This document shows, piece after piece, positions 54,568 through 62,544 of a DNA stretch of 64,000 nt (its first letter is position 1; every line of letters begins with the position of its first letter). The stretch spans positions 3,348,001 to 3,412,000 of the forward strand of contig NZ_CP022303.1 of the NCBI RefSeq assembly GCF_004216475.1, given 5' to 3'. This DNA is from Thalassococcus sp. S3 (GTDB taxonomy: Bacteria; Pseudomonadota; Alphaproteobacteria; Rhodobacterales; Rhodobacteraceae). The notes under the pieces are model-generated. The model saw nothing but the letters and a program-made list of their open reading frames with translations, was not told the DNA's origin and ran no database searches. The translations under genes and the position numbers were made by a program.

Positions 54568-54962
54568 CTTACTCCACATCAACAGCGTAGCACTTGACAG
54601 GTCAGGCGTATCCAAAGGTGTAGCTTACGACTTATGTCACCGCATCTTTGCCCAATCCGTTCAAGACATGGAATGCATTGCTTCTGATGGCTTGTGTTAT
54701 TGCTCCCCGCATACTGGGAACACGCATCTGACTGTCGTTGGGAAAGCTAACGGCTCACTTCGACGCTGGCGATGATCCGAAAGGCATGCCGATCGTGATC
54801 GCGTCGGATCCGTCGCCCTGTCTGAAGCACGCCGTCTTCGCCGATTTGCAATTGCGATTAAGTTTGTTGCACTCGTCTTGCCGCCCTCTCCGCTGAGGCC
54901 ATAGTGGTCAGCGCGCAGCCAGGTTGGTTGCTGCAAATCACGGATTTGATCGGGTCTTCGCC
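54568..54962. other. Gene-free stretch downstream of tRNA-Cys
   Basis: About 395 bases with somewhat lower GC than neighbouring genes and no ORF with a family match or good ribosome binding site. Its position directly 3' of a tRNA is that of integration scars, but no second copy of the tRNA 3' end and no integrase remains were seen in the window. I see nothing else in it. Confidence 0.5.
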
Positions 54963-55670
54963 CTAAACCGACACCGCCGCCTTTAACATCTCGCGATCCA
55001 ACTCGTCGGCATGTCCGCGCAGTTTCACAGTCCCGCGTTCGAGTGCCACGAAGTGGTCCCCGATCTCGTAGGCAAAATCAAAGAACTGCTCCACCAGGAT
55101 GATCGCCATGTCTCCCCGGTTGCGCAGCAATCGGATGACCTCTCCGATCTGTTTGATGATGTTGGGCTGGATACCCTCGGTCGGTTCGTCGAGCAGAAGA
55201 AGCCGGGGGCGTGTTATCAACGCGCGGGCGATCGCAAGTTGCTGTTGCTGTCCGCCGGACAAATCACCCCCTCTTCGGCCAAAAAAGGTCTTGAGAATGG
55301 GAAACAGCTCGAAAATGTCGTCCGGGATGACACGTTCATCGCGCGGCAGACATGCATATCCCGTTTCAAGGTTCTCCTTCACCGTCAGAAACGGGAATAT
55401 CTCCCGCCCCTGTGGAACGTAAGCGACCCCTTTTTGCGCAAGCGCATGGGCGCTTGCTCTGCCGATCTCCTCGTTTTCAAGACGATAGGATCCGCCGCTT
55501 CTGGGATGCGTGCCGGACAGCGCCTTGAGTAGGCTTGTCTTGCCGACCCCGTTGGTGCCCATCACGCAGGTGACCTCTCCCAACGCGGCATTCATCGAGA
55601 TGCCGTGCAGGATCTGACTTCCGCCATAATGCAGGGTCAAATCCTCGATCTTCAGAAGGTTACCGCCCAA
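54963..55670 (-). CDS. urtE: Urea ABC transporter ATPase UrtE
   Basis: 235 residues, LivF-type ATPase: Walker A MGTNGVGKTS (about residues 37-46), signature LSGGQQQQLAIARAL, Walker B LLLLDEPTEGIQPNI. A TTG start at 55670 is supported by GAGGT seven bases upstream and by the family beginning soon after (LLKIEDLTLHYGGSQ). The start lies inside the end of urtD (11-base overlap). Last gene of the urt operon. Confidence 0.93.
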   Translation of the reverse strand: MGGNLLKIEDLTLHYGGSQILHGISMNAALGEVTCVMGTNGVGKTSLLKALSGTHPRSGGSYRLENEEIGRASAHALAQKGVAYVPQGREIFPFLTVKENLETGYACLPRDERVIPDDIFELFPILKTFFGRRGGDLSGGQQQQLAIARALITRPRLLLLDEPTEGIQPNIIKQIGEVIRLLRNRGDMAIILVEQFFDFAYEIGDHFVALERGTVKLRGHADELDREMLKAAVSV

Positions 55671-56400
55671 GATAGACCTCGATCACTTTTTCATCCGCAG
55701 TCACATGGTCCAGGGAGCCTTCGGCCAGCACCGATCCCTCATGCAGAACGGTGACCTTGCAGCCCAGTCGCCTCACGAATTCCATATCATGCTCGACCAC
55801 GACAACCGCACGCGTCCGTGCAGCCTCAACCAGCAATTCGGTGGTGTGTTCACGCTCCGCCGGCGTCATGCCGGCCGCCGGCTCGTCCACCAGCAAAAGG
55901 CGCGGATCCTGTCCAAGCAGCATGCCGATCTCAAGCCACTGCTTTTGACCATGGCTCAACTCGCCGGCATTGCGATGCAGGTGCGCAAGCAATCCGATTT
56001 GCTCGGCCAGATCCGCAACCGCGTCGGCATCCTGCGCAGACGCGCGGAAGCGCAGGACCGCAAGCGGACCACGCTCCTTTTTCAGAGCGAGCATCAGGTT
56101 TTCAGACACGGTCTGATCCTCAAAGACGGTGGGACGTTGAAACTTCCGCCCGATGCCTTCCCGGGCGATCCGGCTTTCCGACAACGACAGCAGAGAGATC
56201 GACTTCTCACCCCAGATCACACGTCCTTCGTCGGGTTTCGTTTTCCCAGTGATGATATCCATGAACGTGGTCTTGCCCGCACCGTTCGGTCCGATCACCG
56301 CCCGCATCTCCGCTTCGCCGATCTGGAAGGTGAGGTTGTTGATCGCCTTGAAACCGTCGAAGGAGACGGAAACGCCGGAAACCTCAAGAAGCGTGCTCAT
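55660..56400 (-). CDS. urtD: Urea ABC transporter ATPase UrtD
   Basis: 246 residues, LivG-type ATPase: Walker A GPNGAGKTT, the signature LSHGQKQWLEIGMLL with the Q-K-Q-W-L-E pattern specific to UrtD, Walker B LLLVDEPAAGM. Overlaps urtC by ATGA upstream and urtE by 11 bases downstream. Provides energy for urea import together with UrtE. Confidence 0.94.
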   Translation of the reverse strand: MSTLLEVSGVSVSFDGFKAINNLTFQIGEAEMRAVIGPNGAGKTTFMDIITGKTKPDEGRVIWGEKSISLLSLSESRIAREGIGRKFQRPTVFEDQTVSENLMLALKKERGPLAVLRFRASAQDADAVADLAEQIGLLAHLHRNAGELSHGQKQWLEIGMLLGQDPRLLLVDEPAAGMTPAEREHTTELLVEAARTRAVVVVEHDMEFVRRLGCKVTVLHEGSVLAEGSLDHVTADEKVIEVYLGR

Positions 56401-57659
56401 CGATCACCCGCCTGTTCGGATCGTGTATCGCGCGCCATTCCGCCCTCCGCGCGAAGAGGATCGAACCCACGCGACCGCGCAAGAAGATCGAGGAGACCTC
56501 CGATCCCACGTGGCGCAAAGAGCGTGACCGCAACGAAGGAAAGCCCCAAGAGGACCGTCCACCAGTCCACCCATTGGACCCGGTAGAAGCCCAGATTGAT
56601 GTCCGGCGCCTGCCCTCCCGTGAACCAGGTGGACAAAAGCGACACGAACGCCGCGCCGATCACGGCACCGTACAAGCGCCCACGCCCTCCGATGGCCACC
56701 CAGACAGCCAGATAGATGGACGCGATCGGCGCGATCTCGGCTGGGTTGATGATGCCGGCCTGTGGGTAGTAAAGCGCGCCGGCAATGCCTGAAAGCACGG
56801 CGGTGAAGGTGAAAATGAAGAGCTTATAAGCCTCAACCGAGTATCCCAGAAACCGCACGCGGGCTTCATCGTCGCGAATGGCCCGAATGACCGAACCGAA
56901 CTTGCCCGAGACCACCCAGGCACACAGAACATAGCCAAGTCCCAAGGCCAGAGCGGACGCCCACAAAAAGGCTATCGAGATGATGGACTGGGGGACATGT
57001 CCAAGTCCAGGCAGGTTCTGTAGACCCGAAAGGCCATTGTTGCCACGCAACCCGCTGTCGTTCTGAAAGAGGTAAAGCGACAGGGCCAGCGTCATCGCCT
57101 GTGTCAGGATCGACAGGTAGACGCCCGTCACGCGGCTGCGAAAGGCAAGCCATCCGAACACAAGCGCCAGCAGGCCGGGAACCAAGACAATCGCGGCAAG
57201 CTGAAGGGGCAGAGAATGCGCGAAGGCCCAGATTGGCGGAAACTCGGACGCACCGACAACGCCGAAGATCTGCGTGGCAATGCCATCGGAAATCTCCTGC
57301 GCGGTGGGCGGAAGCGGCGCGGCAGAGAGGCTGTCACGCACGATAATCTCCGTGCGCGCATACATCAGCCACATGCCGATTGCGTAGCCGCCGATGCCGA
57401 AGAACGCCATGTGACCCAGGCTGAGGATGCCGGTGTAGCCCCAGACCAGATCCATGGCGAGCGCCACCAGGCACAGGCACAGCGTCTTGCCCAGCGTTTT
57501 GACGAAGGAGGTCGAGATCACACCGATGCCAAATCCTTCGGCCAGAACCGTCACACCAAGCGTGAAGACCGCCAGACAGGCAATGAAGATCAGAACAGAA
57601 GGATGACGCGCGGCAAAAGAGCGGCGCACCATAGGTCCCCGCACGGTCGCATCGCTCAT
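56397..57659 (-). CDS. urtC: Urea ABC transporter permease UrtC
   Basis: 420 residues, LivM-type permease with about ten helices; ALAMDLVWGYTGILSLGHMAFFGIGGYAIGM is the family signature. The C-terminal part carries GGRGRLYGAVIGAAFVS and the conserved APRGIGGLLD. Forms the inner membrane channel with UrtB. Separated from urtB by 100 bases containing GC-rich inverted repeats (57690-57760). Confidence 0.94.
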   Translation of the reverse strand: MSDATVRGPMVRRSFAARHPSVLIFIACLAVFTLGVTVLAEGFGIGVISTSFVKTLGKTLCLCLVALAMDLVWGYTGILSLGHMAFFGIGGYAIGMWLMYARTEIIVRDSLSAAPLPPTAQEISDGIATQIFGVVGASEFPPIWAFAHSLPLQLAAIVLVPGLLALVFGWLAFRSRVTGVYLSILTQAMTLALSLYLFQNDSGLRGNNGLSGLQNLPGLGHVPQSIISIAFLWASALALGLGYVLCAWVVSGKFGSVIRAIRDDEARVRFLGYSVEAYKLFIFTFTAVLSGIAGALYYPQAGIINPAEIAPIASIYLAVWVAIGGRGRLYGAVIGAAFVSLLSTWFTGGQAPDINLGFYRVQWVDWWTVLLGLSFVAVTLFAPRGIGGLLDLLARSRGFDPLRAEGGMARDTRSEQAGDR

Positions 57660-57759
57660 ACCCGACCCCCCTCTTCATCTTGCCGGAAAAACTCCGGGGG
57701 GGCGCCGCAGGCGCGGGGGCTGGCCCCCATCGACGCCTGCCAAAGGCGCGACATCGGCC

Positions 57760-59724
57760 TCATGCCTCCGCCGCCCGCCCGCGCAGCGCGATGATCCCGC
57801 GCGGCCGGAACTGGATGAAAAGGATGATGAACAGGATCATGTAGGTCTGCGCCGCCAGCGTATTCGACGGGTTCAGCCATTCGATCACCTTCTGCAAGGA
57901 GCCCACCAGCGTGGCCCCCAGAAGCGTGCCCCAGATATTGCCGACGCCGCCAACCACGACCGTCATGAAGCTTTGCACGATGTAATCGCTGCCCATTTCC
58001 GACGTCACCTTGGCATAAAGCCCGATGGCCACCCCTGCGATCCCCGCGATCCCTGAGCCGAAGCCAAAAGTGAGCATGTTGATCTTGTCGGGGTTGATCC
58101 CCATCGACGCGGCCATACGGGGGTTCTGCGTCACGGCGCGCACCTCAAGCCCCAGACGCGTCCGTTTCATTACGAAGAGGAAGAGCGCCAGAAACAGCAA
58201 AGCCATTACGAAAATCGCAATCCGGATATAGCTGATCGACACGATGTCGTTGATCACCAGCGATCCGTCGAGCCAGCCGGGCGCCGTCAAAGGCCGGGCC
58301 TGGGTGCCGAAGATGTTCTTGGCAAGCTGCTGCAGGGCGATAGAGACGCCGAATGTGGCCAGGAGCGTCTCAAGCGGGCGGTGATAGAGCCAGCGAATGA
58401 CCAGACGCTCCATCGCCACGCCAGCCGAGAACGTGACAAAAAAGGCCAATGGAATGGCCAGCAGGATCGACAAGGTATAATCCGGCACGAAAAGCTGAAC
58501 GACATAGCCGGTATAGGCGCCCATCATGATGAACTCGCCATGGGCCATGTTGATCACGCCCATCACGCCAAAGGTGATGGCAAGCCCGATGGCTGCCAGA
58601 AAGTAGATCGAGGCCAGCGACAGCGCATCGAGCGCCAGATCCGCTCCCTGGTTCAGCGTCACCTGCAATTCGATCCGGTCGAGCGCGGCCTGCGCTGCAA
58701 GAGCGACGGCCACCGGCGCGTTGATGTAGACGCGGTAGAACTGAACCGCATCCAGCGCCGTCGTGATGTCATCGTCGCTCACGAACGGGGCGGCGCGACC
58801 ATCGCGGACCAACATTTCATACGCATTCAGACGGGCCGCATCGGTATCGAGCATCGCCACCTCGATACCCGCAACGGCGCCGTTCTCGAGATTGGCGATC
58901 AGCGTCTCACGCACCGCTCCGGCAAGGATGCGTGGCTGTGCAAGCTCCCGCTGCACCAGGATCGCATAAGCAGCATCCCGTGACAGCTCTGCGCCGATCA
59001 CCAGCGCTTCTGCATCATCGGGTGCAGCCTCGGCAACCTCGATCCGGGTCGCAACCAGCGGATTGAGCGCCGCGCGGACATCAACGCCCAGATCGCCGGA
59101 AAAACTCTCGATCGCTTGAATACGTGCGGTCTCATCCTCGTCGAACCGGATCGTCAAAAGGCGCTCCAGCCGCATTTTACGGGCTTTCAGGCCGCTATCG
59201 GTTTCTGCATCAATCGCACCTCTCAGGGCCGTCAGATGAGAAGGTTCGGCATCTCTTTCAATCGCTCTAAGGGCCGTGACGCGCGTTGCCCGCTCAGGAT
59301 CTGTCAGCTGGAATTGAACCAAGGCCGCCGCGATCAGCCCCCGAATGCCGGAATTCGGCTTGAGCTGTTTGTAAGCACGCCGCGACGCGGTGCCGATTTC
59401 CTTCCCGCCGGCGACATCGAATGTCCGCAGGTCGTCTCCATCTCCTCTTTCGGCGAAGACGAAAAGGCCGGTCTCTTTGTCGACCCACATGTCCTTGTTC
59501 TGCCAGCGGTTCAGCACAACCTGCGCATCTTCCAGACCGCTCTCGGCCAAGGCGTTGATGGCGGGGCCGATTGTTTTGCGGGACGATTTGACAATGATCT
59601 CGCGATGCTCCTGAAGAAGCATCTGGATCGGCGCGCCCGTATCCTGTGCGACCGACGCTGCCGCTCCGGCGAATACCATCAGGACGAACCCCAGCCACAG
59701 CCGGACGAGACGACGCATTCGCAT
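57760..59724 (-). CDS. urtB: Urea ABC transporter permease UrtB with extended N-terminal domain
   Basis: 654 residues. A signal peptide-like start (MRMRRLVRLWLGFVLMVFAGAAASVAQ) leads to a HEAT-like helical periplasmic domain (about residues 28-360), then a LivH-type permease from about residue 370 (IYFLAAIGLAITFGVMGVINMAHGEFIMMG). Most UrtB proteins are about 530-540 residues; the extension here lies in the helical domain. The periplasmic domain is a known feature of proteobacterial UrtB. AAGGA precedes the ATG. Confidence 0.93.
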   Translation of the reverse strand: MRMRRLVRLWLGFVLMVFAGAAASVAQDTGAPIQMLLQEHREIIVKSSRKTIGPAINALAESGLEDAQVVLNRWQNKDMWVDKETGLFVFAERGDGDDLRTFDVAGGKEIGTASRRAYKQLKPNSGIRGLIAAALVQFQLTDPERATRVTALRAIERDAEPSHLTALRGAIDAETDSGLKARKMRLERLLTIRFDEDETARIQAIESFSGDLGVDVRAALNPLVATRIEVAEAAPDDAEALVIGAELSRDAAYAILVQRELAQPRILAGAVRETLIANLENGAVAGIEVAMLDTDAARLNAYEMLVRDGRAAPFVSDDDITTALDAVQFYRVYINAPVAVALAAQAALDRIELQVTLNQGADLALDALSLASIYFLAAIGLAITFGVMGVINMAHGEFIMMGAYTGYVVQLFVPDYTLSILLAIPLAFFVTFSAGVAMERLVIRWLYHRPLETLLATFGVSIALQQLAKNIFGTQARPLTAPGWLDGSLVINDIVSISYIRIAIFVMALLFLALFLFVMKRTRLGLEVRAVTQNPRMAASMGINPDKINMLTFGFGSGIAGIAGVAIGLYAKVTSEMGSDYIVQSFMTVVVGGVGNIWGTLLGATLVGSLQKVIEWLNPSNTLAAQTYMILFIILFIQFRPRGIIALRGRAAEA

Positions 59725-59742
59725 ATGTCCTTATGCAAGTGA

Positions 59743-59766
59743 TCGGGGCACCTTGCAGCACCCCGA
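59743..59766 (-). terminator. Stem-loop between urtA and urtB
   Basis: TCGGGG and CCCCGA pair across a 12-base loop in the 62-base gap after urtA. Such intercistronic hairpins after binding-protein genes usually stabilise the upstream message and lower downstream expression; there is no T-run to make it a full terminator. Confidence 0.5.
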
Positions 59767-59786
59767 CCCTTTCGGTTTCGTTGGGA

Positions 59787-61061
59787 TCAGTAGTTCGACT
59801 TGATCTGCACGCAGGTGTTGGTTGCGGTGTTGTACATGCCGCAGCCCAGCTCTTTCCAATCGGATTTCAGCACGGCAGATTCCGGCAGGAAATCTGTCCA
59901 AGCGTCCCCCGGCACTTCCTCGGTTTGGGAGATGATGTCGAATTGTCCATCATCCTGGATCTCGCCAATCAGAACCGGCTTGGCAAGGTGATGGTTGGGC
60001 AGCATGACCGCCGTACCGCCGGTCAGGTTCGGAAACTCCTGCCCATACATCGCTGTGCGCACCGCATCGACATCCGTCGTGCCGGCCGCGGTCGCCGCGT
60101 TCACCCACATGTTGAAGCCGATATAATGCGCCTCCATGGGGTCGTTCGTCACGCGCTCTTCACCCATCCGGGCCTTCCAGGCCTCGACCCATTCGGCATT
60201 GGCCTCGGTATCGGCGGACTGAAAATAGTTCCAGGCGGCCAGGTGACCGACAAGGTTGGTCGTGTCGAGGCCGGAGAGTTCCTCTTCACCGACGGAAAAT
60301 GCCACAACGGGAATATCGTCGGCAGAGATGCCAGCCGCGGCAAGCTCTTTATAGAACCCCACATTTGCATCGCCGTTGATGGTGGAGATCACACCCACCT
60401 TTTTACCGTCGGCACCCAGGGTCACCACGTCAGCCACGATCTTGGACCAGTCGGAATGTCCGAAAGGCGTGTAATTGACGAAAATATCGCTTTCAGCGAT
60501 GCCTTTCGATTTCAGGTAGGATTCGAGGATGTTGTTTGTCGTGCGCGGATAAACGTAGTCCGTGCCGAGCAGCGCAAACTTTTCGACCTCCAGCTCTTCC
60601 AGGAAATAGTCGGTCGCGGGAATAGCCTGCTGATTGGGCGCAGCACCGGTGTAAAAGACGTTTTTGGAGCTTTCCTCGCCTTCATATTGCACCGGATAGA
60701 ACAGAAGACCATTCAGCTCTTCAATCACCGGCAGAACGGATTTCCGCGAGACAGACGTCCAATTGCCGAAAATAACATTTACCTCGTGAACCGTCAGCAG
60801 CTCCCGCGCCTTTTCGGCAAAGAGCGGCCAGTCAGATGCCGGATCCACCACAACGGCCTCGATCTCGCAGCCCAAAACGCCGCCAGCCGCGTTTTGCTGT
60901 TCAATCAGCATTTCCATCGTGTCTTTAAGCGTTGTTTCCGAGATGGCCATCGTCCCTGACAGGGAGTGCAAGACACCGACCTTCACCGGGCAATCGGCCA
61001 AAGCGGGCATCGCTCCGGCCAGGACAAAGGCGGCAGCTGTGCTAAACAGTTTTCGGGACAT
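59787..61061 (-). CDS. urtA: Urea ABC transporter substrate-binding protein UrtA
   Basis: 424 residues with a signal peptide (cut after PALA) and the UrtA pattern VGVLHSLSGTMAISETTLKDTMEMLIEQQNAAGG, FGNWTSVSRKSVLPVIEE and LLFYPVQYEGEE, which distinguish it from amino-acid binding LivJ proteins. It binds urea (or short amides) in the periplasm. First gene of urtABCDE, all on the minus strand. Confidence 0.95.
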   Translation of the reverse strand: MSRKLFSTAAAFVLAGAMPALADCPVKVGVLHSLSGTMAISETTLKDTMEMLIEQQNAAGGVLGCEIEAVVVDPASDWPLFAEKARELLTVHEVNVIFGNWTSVSRKSVLPVIEELNGLLFYPVQYEGEESSKNVFYTGAAPNQQAIPATDYFLEELEVEKFALLGTDYVYPRTTNNILESYLKSKGIAESDIFVNYTPFGHSDWSKIVADVVTLGADGKKVGVISTINGDANVGFYKELAAAGISADDIPVVAFSVGEEELSGLDTTNLVGHLAAWNYFQSADTEANAEWVEAWKARMGEERVTNDPMEAHYIGFNMWVNAATAAGTTDVDAVRTAMYGQEFPNLTGGTAVMLPNHHLAKPVLIGEIQDDGQFDIISQTEEVPGDAWTDFLPESAVLKSDWKELGCGMYNTATNTCVQIKSNY

Positions 61062-61370
61062 CGTACTTCCTCTCCTACGATGCGCAGCGACTTGCTTAAC
61101 GAAGATAGCATCCCCATATGCCGCTTACGCATTTTTTGCGGCGTGCGATGGTGTTTTGGTTTCCTAGGCCGGCACCGTCGCACGTTCTTTTGTCGAGTTT
61201 TTGATAACTCTCCGTCTCGTTATGTCGTTTTCCCGCATGAAGGGAGTCGGACCCAATAGCTGCTGACGAAAATTGAGGCACTCGCCAACATTTCAGGCGA
61301 AGGCTGAAAAACAGCTTAATAAATGTGCGCTTCGAAATCCTGTTGCGGCAAATCTTTGCCGGTAGCAGCC
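61062..61370. other. Leader region of the urt operon
   Basis: About 310 bases between the AraC gene and urtA, both minus strand. It must carry the urt promoter; nitrogen control (NtrC, sigma-54) is common for urt operons, but I could not find a convincing -24/-12 pair or NtrC site. AT-rich runs occur at 61120-61160 and 61195-61235. No gene seen. Confidence 0.4.
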
Positions 61371-62267
61371 TTATGGTCCCCGATCGTTGAGGCCCAGACG
61401 AAAGGCGGTGGGGGTCACGCCGAATTGACGCGCAAAGAGGCGCGTGAGGTGGGCCTGATCGGAAAATCCGCACGCAGCGGCAATTTCCTTGGCTGACTTG
61501 GCAGAACCGGCCAACAAGCTCCGCGCCCTCTCAAGACGTTGCTGCATCACGTAAGAATAAGGTGTTGCCCCAAGGCTGCGTTTGAAATGTCGCGAAAAAC
61601 TGTGAGGTGTCAGGTTCAACTCTTCGGCCATGGTGTCGAGCCGCAACGTCTCGTGCAGATTGGCGGCGATGAACTCGACGATGCGGCGACGCTGACTGGG
61701 GCTGAACTGTGCATTGCGCCCGGGCTTGGCCAGCCGAACGGCGGCATAATTGCGCAGAAGATGGATCACGACCTGCCGTGCCACCGCCTCCACATAAAGG
61801 GCGCCCCCCATATCGTTGGACGCGGCCTCTCGCGCGACGGCCGCTATGGCGTTTGAAACGACCGGGTCGTCGGCGTTCAGAACATCCGCGAGACAGACAT
61901 CGTGGACGGCCCTGCCCGTCATCTCGATCGCGACATCCGAAACCAGATCCGCCGACAGATAGAGATGGGTAACATCGACATCCTCGCTCCAGGTCCACCG
62001 CGACACCTCGGACCGGGTCAGAAGGGACAATGCCCCCGGCCCACACACCGTCTGCGTCCATTTCCCTGCGAACTTGCGCTGCATGGGCGTGATGCCGGTC
62101 CGATATGAGACCAGCATGAAATCCCGCATAGGCGGTATCTCGACGTCCTGCCCCTGATAGCGGTAGGTCCGCAGGGATACGCCCCGCCAATCCTGATCAT
62201 CGGAACTGAGCAGGACTTGACCCGGAACGTATTCGGGCAGGTCTTCAGGCGCGATGAGATCGTCCAT
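61371..62267 (-). CDS. AraC-family transcriptional regulator
   Basis: 298 residues from ATG 62267 (MDDLIAPEDLPEYV), with GGAGG upstream. The C-terminal two-helix AraC DNA-binding domain (about residues 195-295) shows AEELNLTPHSFSRHFKRSLGATPYSYVMQQRLERARSLL and EIAAACGFSDQAHLTRLFARQFGVTPTAFR. The N-terminal domain (about 15-170) looks like the AraC_binding_2 ligand domain, with WTWSEDVDVTHLYLS. Divergent from a Baeyer-Villiger-type monooxygenase, so it probably activates that gene in response to its substrate. Confidence 0.87.
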   Translation of the reverse strand: MDDLIAPEDLPEYVPGQVLLSSDDQDWRGVSLRTYRYQGQDVEIPPMRDFMLVSYRTGITPMQRKFAGKWTQTVCGPGALSLLTRSEVSRWTWSEDVDVTHLYLSADLVSDVAIEMTGRAVHDVCLADVLNADDPVVSNAIAAVAREAASNDMGGALYVEAVARQVVIHLLRNYAAVRLAKPGRNAQFSPSQRRRIVEFIAANLHETLRLDTMAEELNLTPHSFSRHFKRSLGATPYSYVMQQRLERARSLLAGSAKSAKEIAAACGFSDQAHLTRLFARQFGVTPTAFRLGLNDRGP

Positions 62268-62544
62268 CGCCAACTCCTCCCTCCGGAGTCCGTGCGCCTC
62301 CCCCCTGGTATTATGCAAAGTAACCTGCAGTGCCTCTTCGGGCAACCTTGGCGGGTTGCGCTGTCATCCCGACCTGCCTGCCAGTCCGCAAAGGGTCCGT
62401 GAAGATGAAAAGCGCGCAGTGTCCGGATCGTTCAAGTAAATGCGCAGAGCCTTCAAGACCATCGCGCCTTTCTGTTCCTAACCTCTCCCAATGGCCCGGA
62501 CGATCCCAGGCCGACCCTGAGACAAGCAAGGGAGGGTTTCTCTC
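62268..62544. promoter_or_regulatory. Divergent control region of the AraC/monooxygenase pair
   Basis: 277 bases between divergent starts. It must hold both promoters and the AraC sites. GGGAGGG lies 8 bases before the monooxygenase ATG. I see no perfect palindrome; AraC sites are usually direct repeats and would need comparison with relatives. Confidence 0.45.

Noticed and set aside
54244..54615. Minus-strand frame of 123 codons around tRNA-Cys
   Set aside because: It runs through the tRNA gene, and has Cys/Arg/Ser-rich content without a family match.
57660..57759. GC-rich inverted repeats between urtB and urtC as a terminator
   Set aside because: Repeats are irregular with no T-run; the genes are surely co-transcribed, so at most a processing or attenuation element.
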